From: Laburnicola sp. R22_1
Lineage: Eukaryota; Ascomycota; Dothideomycetes; Pleosporales; Didymosphaeriaceae
Reading direction: 5' to 3'
Assembly: GCA_014281115.1 (NCBI GenBank)
Contig: JACONQ010000010.1
Coordinates: 1,178,001 to 1,242,000, forward strand
DNA: 64,000 bases
Numbering within the stretch: the first letter of the stretch is position 1; every line of letters starts with the position of its first letter. The notes under the pieces are model-generated. The model had not been told where the DNA came from, made no database searches, and saw only the letters and a list, made by a program, of their open reading frames with translations. The translations under genes and the position numbers were made by a program. This document shows, in pieces, positions 1 to 9,479 of this stretch.

Positions 1-1841
1 GTACATTGGAGTTGCCATTCAAGCTGGCGTGTTTCAGGCTCGCATACTCTTTCAGTCCTAAGCAGTGCGCTAACGTCCCTGTATAGGTGGTTCACTCACC
101 CTGACCTTGCTCAGATGCAAACAGTAGGTCAAGCTGCCGTCTTTAATCCTCTTTTAACCTTTCGTAGACTGGGTTACTTGCATTTTACTATATGTCAATC
201 GGTCATGTCAATCGGTTAGTTTACTCTCCTCTTGTACTGCTGCTTCAAACTCTTGTTGTGTGCGCCATACGACATTTCGAGATACTCGGACGCTTTTGCC
301 ATGAATGCAACCGTCGTGTGCAGAGCTTGACACGTAACGATACCTGTTTTTTCATCCATATGCACATGCCGCCCGGCTCAAGGCGTCCATGCCGCTGAGA
401 TGCACAAACCGCTAACATGCATGATACAGCTCCTGGTCCGTCGTAGGGATGGCAGTTCGGTTCGGCTGCGCACTTGGACTCCACGTCCGCAACCAGGATC
501 GCACCGCCACGCCAGCTAAGAAGGAGACCCTCTCGCGAATATGGTGGGCGACATATTCTCTTGATCGTACCCTGTCAGTTATCACTGGTCGGCCTTCTGT
601 GGATGCTAGGATCTACTATTCGGTCATGCTGCCCCGTCCAATAGCAGCCGAAGAAATCAACGATCAAAATACAGTCAACATGGCGGAGGCAACTCCATCA
701 GAGGCAAGCTCGTCTCTATCTACTACTATCGCGTCTTCGGTTGCGGGAAACGCCTCTGAGCCAGCTAATTCAGGGTCTTTCCTGACCAGCACCATAAAAC
801 TCGGAATGCTGTCACAAAACATCATGATCAAGCTGTATTCGCCCAACGTCGGCAGCCAATCGTGGAAGAAGGTCCAACTGTCCATCGCTCAGCTTCTCGA
901 GGATCTTGACGCATGGTTGTCATCGCTCCCCAAGGGCTTGGATCCTTTCAATAGCGGTCCCGGCTTAACAATGCGATCAGAACGGAGTTTGCTCAAAACG
1001 TACTATTTAAGCACTCAGATTCTAATAACCAGACCCTGCCTTTGCCGCACAGATCGTGTTTTGTCGCGAACGCAGGTCTTGGAAGATTTCAACCACAAAC
1101 ATGCGGCAATTTGTGTTGCAGCAGCCAAAAACATGGCCGCACTGTTACCGGACGATATGGCGGTCTGGGCGAAGGAAATTTACCGGATTTTCCCGTGGTG
1201 GGCTGCTGTTCACTACGTGATGCAGTCGATCGCAGTCCTTCTACTGGAAGCATGCTACGAAACTGAGGAATCGAACATCTTACCAGCCCTGAAAAAACTA
1301 GTCCGTTGGCTAAGAGCACTGAGACCGTCAAACAAAACAGCCAGGCGCGCGTATTCCATCACAGTTGATCTCCTCACGAAACTGTCAGTGCGGACCCTCA
1401 AAAGCCCCGGTATTGCACAAGTCAGTCAGCCCGGCATAGATATCCAATCTGTTTTCAATTTGCACGGCTGACAATCCCATCTAGGACATATCTGAACTTC
1501 TTGCCGAGGACCTAGCTCCAGGACAAACGTACGAGGCGTTTGCGACTGGAGCTGACCCGAACGCGCATTGGTTCACAGGAGAAGAGTTTTTGGAGCAGTA
1601 CCTGCTGCATGAAACTGGCACTTATACCGACTCCGTCAACATGATGCAATCGTTGAGCAGCTTCTCGGGCGCCACTGCACCGCCTTTGCAAGGCCTCTTC
1701 ACTGGACCAATGCCATCTGGTTCGCCGATAGGGAACCTCTTCTGCACGGAGTTTGACCAGTTCAATCCATTACCGTTTGAATTGGAAGAGACATGCATAC
1801 CCGATGCGCCCGATAAACAAGAGCCGTGGCAGGGATATTAA
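1..1841 (+). CDS. Fungal-specific transcription factor, C-terminal part (5' end outside window)
   Basis: Probable nuclear zinc-cluster (Zn2Cys6) type regulator; only the middle-homology/C-terminal region is present, so the DNA-binding domain must lie upstream. The reading frame from 447 gives the motif ALGLHVRN followed by RIWWATYSLDRTLSVITGRP, the hallmark of the fungal transcription factor regulatory domain (Fungal_trans family). The preceding exon fragment at 2-26 reads YIGVAIQA in the phase needed to join at 447 after the AG at 445-446; the only phase-compatible donor there is a GC (27-28), so a GC-AG intron 27-446 is my best guess but uncertain. The 3' intron is convincing: GTCAGT at 1421, CTGAC branch site at 1467-1471, TAG at 1482-1484, both exons in phase 0. 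The last exon (1485-1841) adds 118 residues ending in WQGY. Without this intron the protein would stop at 1471. Target genes cannot be told from the sequence. Confidence 0.85.
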
Positions 1842-2115
1842 TGAGAAACGCGCAGCAACAAGGATGGCATTTTGCTGGGAACATGGAATATGTATGATGT
1901 ATTGGTTCTCGGGATTCTTTACCACTAGATACCCACTTTGCAGAGACACGGTGAACCCGAAAGCGTCACAGAGCATCATCCATGACTGTATATCAATAAA
2001 AACCACTACAAACCCCATCCCTATTACTATCTCCAAGACCATCCTTCTCCTCCAGCTCCAACCCCCTAAACTGACCTCCCCATCCGAGCTCTTTCCTTAA
2101 CCTCGTAGCTAAATC
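1842..2115. other. Convergent intergenic spacer
   Basis: Shared 3' region between the transcription factor (+) and the candidate minus-strand gene. It holds an AATAAA (1995-2000) in the + direction and a pyrimidine-rich stretch at about 2030-2100. I see no coding signal of its own. Confidence 0.5.
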
Positions 2116-2705
2116 TTAGTGGTTAATGATGACGATGCGCCCGTCCGAGTTGGTCTTTGACGTGATCGATGGAGGGATACCTAGTTCTTCGAAATAGTGG
2201 AGATATATTAGTCAGTGATGAAGATTTGAATGCCGGAAAGATGAGCGGTGAGTCTCCATGTGCGGCTCGGTTGGTTGTAAACAGAGTTCAACCCTGAGGG
2301 AAGATATTGAGGTACCTTCCAAGGTAGGATGACAAGCCATCGTTTAGCGCATGATGACGTACCCATACGTTGTTGACGTCTCGTGGCCCATTCTCATTCA
2401 TGATGGCGCGACCTACTACAGAAATTCCTTTTGGAAGCACAATCGTGCCAGTTCGGTATTGAAGCTTCGGAGCAGCACCCAATACCGACAGAACAACGTG
2501 AGGCCAAGCTCTGCAGTCGAGGATGAAGCCGTTGGGGTGGAGCTTGTCAACTCCAGACTCTTCGTCAGTTTCCTACAAGACAACAACTCGTTGCCAGAAC
2601 GGTGCATCCTTTTCCGGCAGGTTGGCAGATGGAGAATGATTAGCGAGGCTGGGGCAGGGGGCTGTGGGCTGTGGGTAGGGGGCCTGGTACCACAACGTTC
2701 TCCAT
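2116..2705 (-). CDS. Candidate small spliced gene, unknown product (119 aa)
   Basis: Not recognised as a known family. The minus strand has strongly C-ending codons (for example Asp-Lys-Leu-His-Pro-Asn-Gly all with C/G third bases) and acceptable splice sites. Proposed exons: 2705-2691 (start MENVV), 2572-2293 and 2180-2116. Intron 1 starts GTACCA and ends TTGTAG; intron 2 starts GTTGAA, has a CTGAC branch site at about 2208-2213 and ends CTAG. The three exons join in phase to give 119 residues, including HPNGFILDCRAWPHVVL and ending GRIVIINH. Exon 1 and the donor of intron 2 are the weakest parts: the stretch 2291-2213 is itself protein-like in another frame (RTWRLTAHLSGIQIF), so an alternative middle exon or a frameshift is possible. 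The gene starts 174 bp from the divergent + gene. The + strand frame covering 2351-2707 looks like its shadow. Confidence 0.45.
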
Positions 2706-2878
2706 AGCAACAACAACAACGACCTTCCAGGACCGAGAAGCGCACCACAACGCAGAGAGACAAGACGGTGTGGCATACAGTGAAGTGAAAGAGACAGGCG
2801 CACATCTATTCACATGCTTCTGGGAGGACGTGACGCAATTGGAAAGGTAGCTGGTCCGCCTGGCAACCGCCTTTCGAA
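2706..2878. promoter_or_regulatory. Putative divergent promoter
   Basis: A 173-bp gap between the start of the candidate minus-strand gene and the ATG at 2879. It contains a CAA triplet run (CAACAACAACAACG at about 2708-2721). No TATA box or CCAAT box is evident. Bidirectional use is inferred from layout only. Confidence 0.35.
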
Positions 2879-4297
2879 ATGAGCACTACAACACAGGTGC
2901 AGGTCTTCACGGCTCAACTTGCGGCTCCGAACAGCGCTACACAACTGCAACTGCGCGCCATTATGACATCCAGTCCATCTACAGACGGTAATACGTCTCG
3001 CACCTCCACGGACACGATTAGCTGCAAGGCATGCTCACAGGCGCTAGCTGTCATCTCCCCAGAAGGCGACTTGATTCCTACAGAAGAACATGGTGGGGCC
3101 TGCGACTCTTGCCAACAGATGCAGACGCTATACAACGACTTGCAGACCAAAGACGCGGCTTTCAGAGAGGTGGAGCATAGGAGAGAAGAGTACGGGCCGC
3201 GAGTAATCGCGCTGCAAGAGCTGCGAGTGGCGCGAATGACCTTTGCCAACTTCATCGAGTCCGTACAGGGTGATGCCGAGGACCAGGCTAACGAAGTGCA
3301 CACCAAGGAGCAAACCGACAAACAAATTCAGTCGCCAGCCAAGACATCGACTGCTCAACCACGCGGCCAGAAGCGCTCCCTTTCGTCTTTTTCGTCGGAG
3401 CAGAAGCCATCAAAGCGGCCCCGATTGACGGACCATATGCGCCGGGTTAGCTTTGACAACTCTGTTGTGTTTCGGGACGCAGAAGCGAAGAGGTTCGACT
3501 CGCAGTTTTCTCGCGTCAGCGATGCGTATGCGCCGGGACGTATTGCCGCCCCAGATGGGTCGGAATGGTGGGATACGAGTGGGCACAATATGTCGGCACC
3601 TAAATTTTTGGGGGTTAAGAAGCAAGGTAGCAAATGGGTGCCGACGAAGGAGGGACTGCAGATGGACGAGGAGTGGGCTGATAAAGATGCTGCGGGTACC
3701 CACGGTGAGGGCAACTGTGAAGGCGAGGACGAAATGAAGGGTGGAGACCAGGGTGTTCACGAGAGCAAAGATGAAGGCGAGGGGGACGTCCCCGAAGTAC
3801 GGGCGGAGAAAGAGTACGCTGACACTTCAGCCTTAATTGAGACAAAAGCTTACAAGATCAGGGTTGAGATGGCACCAGCAGATGCCAATGTGCTTCCCGT
3901 GAACGATGCGGAGCTGGACAGAAACGACCGATATTCTAATCCAGCTCCTAGAACGGCGCTATCAGATCCCGAGGATGTATCTGCTAAGAATAGAGAGCCC
4001 AACGCAAGCGATCAACAGTCCCTCCCAGATCCACAAATCCGCGATCACGTTGAACGAAATGGCTCCCCTGGGGCGAAGGATTCGGCTACCGGAGCGGTGG
4101 AAACGCCTCAGAAGGCAGAGAGTGGCGTACTGACACAAGGAGAGCATAGGCAAGAAGATGAGGAGAATTGGACGCTCGGCTTCGGTTGGATAAGCAAGGG
4201 TTCACCGAATTCACGGCCAAGGGGGGAAGTATGGAAGGAGGGCGCGGACTCGGACGACGACGAACAAAATGTTCGCGGGCGCAGTTTGTTACGTTGA
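2879..4297 (+). CDS. Hypothetical nuclear protein with CxxC pairs, bipartite NLS and RVSF motif (472 aa)
   Basis: Single uninterrupted frame, 472 residues; I do not recognise the family. Near residues 49-79 there are two Cys pairs (CKAC and CDSC) spaced about 27 apart, which could bind one zinc. Residues ~80-130 are charged and likely helical (HRREEYGPRVIALQELRVAR). Around residues 163-185 the stretch contains QKRSLSSF and KPSKRPRL, a good nuclear localisation signal, followed by HMRRVSFDNSVVF, where RVSF fits the RVxF docking motif of protein phosphatase 1 (also a PKA-like RRVS site). A well-ordered stretch (FDSQFSRVSDAYAPGR to SKWVPTKEGLQMDEEW, residues ~205-265) looks like the conserved core; the rest is acidic, Glu/Asp-rich and probably disordered. 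The start ATG is preceded by CGAA, acceptable for fungi. Function is not claimed beyond probable nuclear location. Confidence 0.85.
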   Translation: MSTTTQVQVFTAQLAAPNSATQLQLRAIMTSSPSTDGNTSRTSTDTISCKACSQALAVISPEGDLIPTEEHGGACDSCQQMQTLYNDLQTKDAAFREVEHRREEYGPRVIALQELRVARMTFANFIESVQGDAEDQANEVHTKEQTDKQIQSPAKTSTAQPRGQKRSLSSFSSEQKPSKRPRLTDHMRRVSFDNSVVFRDAEAKRFDSQFSRVSDAYAPGRIAAPDGSEWWDTSGHNMSAPKFLGVKKQGSKWVPTKEGLQMDEEWADKDAAGTHGEGNCEGEDEMKGGDQGVHESKDEGEGDVPEVRAEKEYADTSALIETKAYKIRVEMAPADANVLPVNDAELDRNDRYSNPAPRTALSDPEDVSAKNREPNASDQQSLPDPQIRDHVERNGSPGAKDSATGAVETPQKAESGVLTQGEHRQEDEENWTLGFGWISKGSPNSRPRGEVWKEGADSDDDEQNVRGRSLLR

Positions 4298-4798
4298 GCA
4301 CGTTTGAAAACAGCGTTTAAAGTTTTCTTTTTGAATAGTGAGTACCCGATTTCGGATAAGGAGGGTAGTGCTTGCTGAATCAGCGTCTGCTACGTAGATG
4401 GGCCATGCAAGGCCCGAGGACGACGTGGCTACCCATATCCCAAGACCGCGCTCGACCTCCGTGGCTAGGCAAGGACGCCACGGACTCCACACGGGTGAAA
4501 GGAAGGATGGAGAGCCTGTGAAAAGAGTTGTCTGTAACATTCAATCTCCTTGCCATGTTGACGGGCTGTGCAGCATGTAGTATTCAAGCAGCTATAGCGG
4601 TCTCTCCAGACTCGAACAAACATGTACACTGATTGTGCCCAGGACTGCTCAATAACACCCACAATGGATATAAACCCCTTAAACAATTTGCTCCAGAAGA
4701 ATGCTAATGCTAGAAACAAGTGACGCTCCAAGAATAAGAGGAAAGTGTAAGAGAAGGCAACATCGGGCGCTCTTGGGCGCTTACTGATTCAGAGAATT
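4298..4798. other. Convergent intergenic region
   Basis: About 500 bp between two tail-to-tail genes. Only short frames without coding character occur here. It presumably holds both 3' ends; no clear AATAAA on either side was seen. Confidence 0.5.
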
Positions 4799-6852
4799 TC
4801 ACTGCACGGCCTGGCTTGCGAGGTTAGGAGTTTCGGACTCTACGGTGGTGGGTTTCGTATGCTCGGCTGCGGTTGCGTCATGCACTGGCTCCTCGGCGGC
4901 AGCAGCGCTGTCATTCGGAGCGACAGGTGGTTCAGTATCAGCACTACCCTCAGCAGCACGCTCAGTAACTGTGGGCTCCTTGTGCTCCGTCGAATCAGGC
5001 TTCTCCTCGGTGTGGCCGTTGGTGACACCCTCTTTAGCCTTGGACGCAGCCTCCACTACCTTCTTCTTCCCTTTCGCCGCCAGACCCTCGGGCGCCTTCG
5101 GCTTCGTGGGAGCTTTGGCAGAAGAAGCTGCTCGACGAGGCGGAGAAGCGGGCTTGTCCAGCGTCTTACTGGCACTGCTCGTGGTTGGGCGCATCATACG
5201 GGCCAAAAAGCCCTCATCAGCGCCGCCTTTTGTAGACGCGCGTGAATCTGGGCGCCGAACAGACGCACTGCTTGGTGCCAGTGATGCTCGAGACGGCTGT
5301 TTCTTTGCAGCAGGAGCGGGAGCGGCAGCTTTCGGTGGAGGTCGTGAGCCGGTTGACGATTTACGCGCCAATTTCTGGGCAGCGGCTTCCTCTCCATGTT
5401 TGGCTGCTGAAGAAGCCGTCTGGGCAGTCAGGTGAGAGGGCAAGCGGACCGGGCGGGTTGGGGACTTTGGCCTGGGCTTTTTGAAGCCACTCGGAGACGT
5501 GGTCGTGCTATCCTTCGACGCGGGAGCAGATGGTACCGCCTTAGAAGTTGCCGTGCTATCCTTGGAGGTAGAAGCAGATGGTGCCGCCTTGGAGGTTGCG
5601 ATGCTATCCTTGGGGGCAGGGGCAGACGATGCCGCCTTGGAGGTGGCCGGCTTTCTGGCCTCCGCAACCGGCGTTTTAGCTTTGGCGGCTGCACTTGCTC
5701 TTGTGCCAGAAGTCGGAGCGGAAGGCTTGATTGTGGTATGGGCGGCCTTGGGTGCGCTCGGCTTGACAGGTTCTTTCGGAGCAGCTGCTTTGGGCTGAGC
5801 TTTCACGGGCGCTGGTGACTTTGGCGCAGCCTCAACAGGTTTCGGGCCAGTGGGTGTCTTAGGGAGTCTGGCAATCCCTGGGGATTTGGGTAGAGACTTT
5901 CTTGCCGCAGGGGCTGGTGATCTCGCAGTCGAGATTGCCGCGGGTTTCTTGGCTGATGCCCCTCCATTCGTCCTCGGTGTACCGTTGGCCTTGGGCGTAC
6001 CGTTGGCCTTGGGCTTACTTTCGGTGATCTTTGGGGTCTGAGGGGCAGTCTCACTGCTAGTAGGGTGAGATAGGACTTCCGTAGGCGGAGGAAGGGCTTG
6101 ACCTCCCGCAACCGTGGCCTCATCCGTGGGGTCGGCTGGCTTGAGCGACGCCTCCTCCTGCACGCCAGACACGACCTTATCCGGATTGTCTGGCGGCGAA
6201 TCGGTGACTGCTGCGTCCGTCTTTGCGTCTGTCTCCGCAGCGGTAGTCTGCGCTGTGCAGGGCTGCACAGTTGGCTCCTCATCCACGGGCTGCTCCGTCT
6301 GTACAGCTACAGCTTCAGGCTCCGGGAAGTCCGACCCCTTCATGATGCTCCCGAGGTTCGGCATTGCCTTTGGTGCTTCGCGGATCGGCGGCGGCGCTGT
6401 GGACGATTCCTGCGTGTACAAAGTCCAATAAGTATGCGTCTCCAAGGCGGATGTTCTGCCCCAGGGACACTTACCCTACTCTCAACGACCTGCTCCGGGA
6501 CGGGTTCCTCGGTCGCGACACTCTTCTCACGCTCTTCTATCTCCTCGGCGACGACCTTCTTCAGTTCGGCAACTGTGACGTCGGCCGAGCCTTCACTCAG
6601 ACTGAAGCTCTCGCGACGGTGCGCCTGCGGGGTGTTGACGCTGACCCCTTTTGTGGTCCCCAGTTCTTTGGCGGCGGCGCCACTGGGCTCGACAGATACG
6701 AAGGAGGCTCGAACTTTGGACGTGGGGCGGTTGCCGTCGTCGGTAGCACTGCCTGCGGACGAACGACCGCGGGGCTCAGGAAAGGAAGCAGCGTTCTGGT
6801 TCTCGAACATGGCCCGAAGGTTCCGGACGCCACTGTTCGGACGCTCGGTCAT
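4799..6852 (-). CDS. Low-complexity Ala/Pro/Ser/Lys-rich protein (662 aa, two exons)
   Basis: Two exons, 6852-6475 (126 codons) and 6409-4799 (536 codons plus stop), separated by a 65-bp intron 6474-6410 with a perfect GTAAGT donor and CGCAG acceptor; both junctions are phase 0. A shorter reading from an ATG at 6445 exists but starts inside this intron. The N-terminus has VRNLRAMFENQ, then KVRASFVSVE and RRESFSLSEGSADVTVAELKK, short ordered motifs that I associate with conserved uncharacterised ascomycete proteins. The remainder is disordered and basic (KSPAPVKAQPKAA, ARKSSTGSRPPPKAA) with internal tandem repeats, then an acidic tail. No signal peptide, membrane segment or catalytic motif. 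A cytoskeletal or scaffold role would fit the composition but is only speculation. Upstream lies the ~600-bp promoter before the repeat block. Confidence 0.85.
5505..5648 (-). repeat. Three tandem 48-bp coding repeats
   Basis: Inside the 662-aa gene. Units begin at 5505, 5553 and 5601 (period exactly 48 bp, 16 residues) and encode variants of SKAxxSAxxxKDSxAT. Length variation between strains would be expected at such a minisatellite. Confidence 0.9.
5979..6014 (-). repeat. Two perfect 18-bp coding repeats
   Basis: Adjacent identical 18-bp units 5979-5996 and 5997-6014, each coding for PKANGT in the 662-aa protein. Confidence 0.85.
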
Positions 6853-7457
6853 GGCTGCGGCGAGCGGTGAGTCGTCAGCCAGTATGCTCAGAGTGGTGGT
6901 GCTGGTTGCGGGTGAGGTGGATGGAGAGCGGAGAGACAGGGTACGCGGTGCTGGAGGTTCAGATGCGACCAGGATCAGCCTGAAACGCGTTTGGCTGGCA
7001 CCGATTCTGTTTGCAAGAACAACAATGCCGCGGTTTCAGGGAGAATGCGGGCGATATGCAACTTACAATGAGAAAGTTTCAGCAAAGAGCGCGCGGTGTT
7101 TGCTCTGCGTCTAGAGGCGGTGGAGGAAATGAAATGTCCCCTGGACGAAGCGACCGCGCCCTGAACACAGGCCAAGCGAGCCCTAGGGAAGCGCGCAGAC
7201 GTCACAGCGCGAACGGGCTTGCAAGAGTCGCCACGCAACCTGGAATGATTGCAATTCTGGCGAGAGTGTATTGAGTATGGGGCAAGCTCAGTCAACTGAT
7301 TCCGTCAACACAACAAAGCCCTGGGGTGTCCATTCTCGGCAGCAGAGGCATTGGCATCTGGACCAATCAATGCGCGTCAAACGTGCAATTGACAGCAAAT
7401 TTCATTATTCCGACCAATCACAAGCTAGTCTGACCGTAGTTGCCAAGTCGCACTATA
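6853..7457 (-). promoter_or_regulatory. Upstream region of the 662-aa gene
   Basis: The last GC-balanced sequence before the TA-rich block. It has no convincing coding frame. Two CCAAT boxes (+ strand) lie at 7363-7367 and 7413-7417, 50 bp apart, each within GACCAATCA. They are more than 500 bp from the start codon, so relevance to this gene is uncertain; they could also have served a gene now destroyed by the repeat block. Confidence 0.4.
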
Positions 7458-7563
7458 ACTAAGTAATAGAGTTAAGAGTCTTTAATAGTATATTTTAGTT
7501 AATTTTAAGCTTAGTAATATAGTAGACTTTAAGGTAAGTGTTATATATAAACTTCTTAATTAC

Positions 7564-7775
7564 TGTGATAAATTAATACCCAGAGGCGTCGCGACCCTAA
7601 GGTAGACCGGAGATAACGCCTTATCTTCGGCGCTAGCCTAACTAGGCCTAGTACCTAGCGGCTACTGTGCGCCTACTATATAGTAGGCATAGGTAATTAC
7701 TAGGATCTCTATATAGTATCTTACCTATAGAGTTTAATTAACTATTATCTTAACTCTAACTATTAACTTTTTATA
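7564..7775 (+). repeat. Gy1 5' LTR (212 bp)
   Basis: Pairs with 16620-16831. Shared blocks include TAATTACTAGGATC, TACCTATAGAGTTTAATTAA and CTTAACTCTAACTATTAA; differences are almost all C/T or G/A. Confidence 0.9.
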
Positions 7776-8104
7776 CTATACTATATTAATTTTATATTCT
7801 ATATAATATTTTATTAGATTTAGTAATTTAAAAAAGTTAGTATTAAGCTAATAGACAATCTTATAATTTATATATATTAACTAGCTTATATAAGCTTATA
7901 CTATTAATAGTTACTATGTATTATAAAAATACTAGAGTGCTATTTAGTAAATAGAAACTAAATCTATATAAGAAGTCTAGTAGGTAGATAAAATATCTAG
8001 GCCTAATAATAGTAATATATTATAACTAATTAGGAGATAAACACTACACTAGTTAGAAAAGTTATTTTAAGTACTAGTATATATAATAATAACTCTAGAA
8101 GATA

Positions 8105-8940
8105 TATAGAAAATAGTCGGCTTACTAAATATCTTTTTTAATATCTTTTTTTAGTTTAAAGTTAAAGTAGATTAAGATAAAAGATTATTATATACTATGT
8201 ACAGTGCCTAATTCTAATTAAAAACTAATCTCGAATATTACCTAATAATGCGACAATAGTTTAAGTCTTAAACTTACTTACACTTTGCCTACACTTTATA
8301 AGCTTTCTATCTACATAAAATTTACTTATACTATATACAGTCTACCTAAATTATTATTATTAGTATTGTTAACTATTCGCGCTTACACGCCGCTTATATA
8401 GCATACTTGCTTAGATAAGCTAACGCTACCGCAATGGCTAGAAGAATCTTATAGATTTATGCGACGCTCTTACTACACTAGAGCTTATTAATAAAAACCT
8501 TATTATTTTTCTTTTGCGTCCCCTACTAGAGGATTCTATTACTAATAAGAAGTAATTACGTCTACTAGAGCGAAAATTTAACCATATAGTCCTTTGCAAA
8601 CTAGATAAGCTACTAACCTAATTAGTATACTAGGACTACCTTATAAATAGTTAAGTATACCTATCTCTCGCGCTAGACGAGTATTTAATAAATAGAATAG
8701 AACTCTAGTATAGTTACCTTTAGGGTAGTATTGCAAATCTTTAGCGTGTACTCTTTAGCGTTAGTAAGTATATTAGTATTAGATAATTTAGAGTTAATAC
8801 TTAAGTAGATAGTAGAGTGTAGAGTAATAGTAGGGGTTTTATTAAGAACAATCTTAATATAGTAATAGAGTAATAGTGTATCTAGTACGTGTTATTTTTA
8901 TACTACTTATAAGAAATAGTATATACTTATTAACATATCG
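8105..8940 (+). repeat. Inserted dispersed repeat, inverted copy at 46.2-48.5 kb
   Basis: Segment 8105-8345 matches the reverse complement of about 48290-48535, and 8390-8940 matches the reverse complement of about 46190-46745. In Gy1 the two parts are nearly contiguous; in the other copy ~1.5 kb of later material (including a solo LTR) separates them. It is absent from the related Gypsy element GyD, so it is an insertion in Gy1. The family was not recognised. Confidence 0.7.
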
Positions 8941-9134
8941 ACTTATATTATTTGCGACAATCTAGATGGCAGGTTTATAATAATTAGGATGGCAGAGAAA
9001 GAATAGCTTATAGTATTACCGTGCTAAAGTTTATCTCTTCTCTAAAGTTCTAACTGTGGCCTTTTTGTGAATTAACTTTGCATATGGAAGCTATGCGCGC
9101 TAAGATTGCTAAGCTCGCTTAGTAGTTTGAACGC

Positions 9135-9265
9135 GCTTTTTTTATAATCACTACCTTTTTTACGCTCTTTTTAATTACTAAGTAGAGGGCTCTGCTTTTT
9201 TTATTATATTATTTAAGATAAAAGCCTTTGTCGTGCTACCCCTTGGTAGTTAATATAACGCCATA
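9135..9265 (+). repeat. Short dispersed repeat SR1, copy 1
   Basis: About 130 bp: a T-rich start, TTTTTAATTACTAAGTAG, GGGCTCTGC, TTATTATATTATTTAAGAT, AAAGCCTTTGTCGT, ending near AACGCC. At least five more copies lie in the window. No coding capacity; perhaps a MITE or other small non-autonomous element. Confidence 0.75.
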
Positions 9266-9479
9266 TATAGGAGATAGTAAATAAGTAAAAGTAAGTATAT
9301 TACTTACGCTATAGCTTATTATAAGTACTCTAACTTTTATAGTTATAATTATAGACTATAGCTAATAATAATAGAATATAGAGTTAGATTATATCTAGTA
9401 TTCTAGACTAGAAATAAGTTTAATAGCCTAGCTAATTTTGTAATACTATTTATATAACTTTATAGACTAGTAGTAATTA

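Noticed and set aside
192..398. 68-codon frame upstream of the transcription factor body
   Set aside because: Lies in the proposed intron, has no domain-like sequence and does not join the neighbouring exons in phase.
2351..2707. 118-codon + strand frame
   Set aside because: Antisense to the better supported minus-strand exons; ends in a Gly/Trp-rich low-complexity tail and has weak codon character.
4845..5818. Several long + strand frames opposite the 662-aa gene
   Set aside because: Shadows of a GC-rich, repetitive coding region; the minus-strand frame is continuous and has a correct intron.
6098..7114. 338-codon + strand frame
   Set aside because: Overlaps the first exon and intron of the minus-strand gene and is rich in Arg/Cys/Ser in the way antisense frames of biased genes are.
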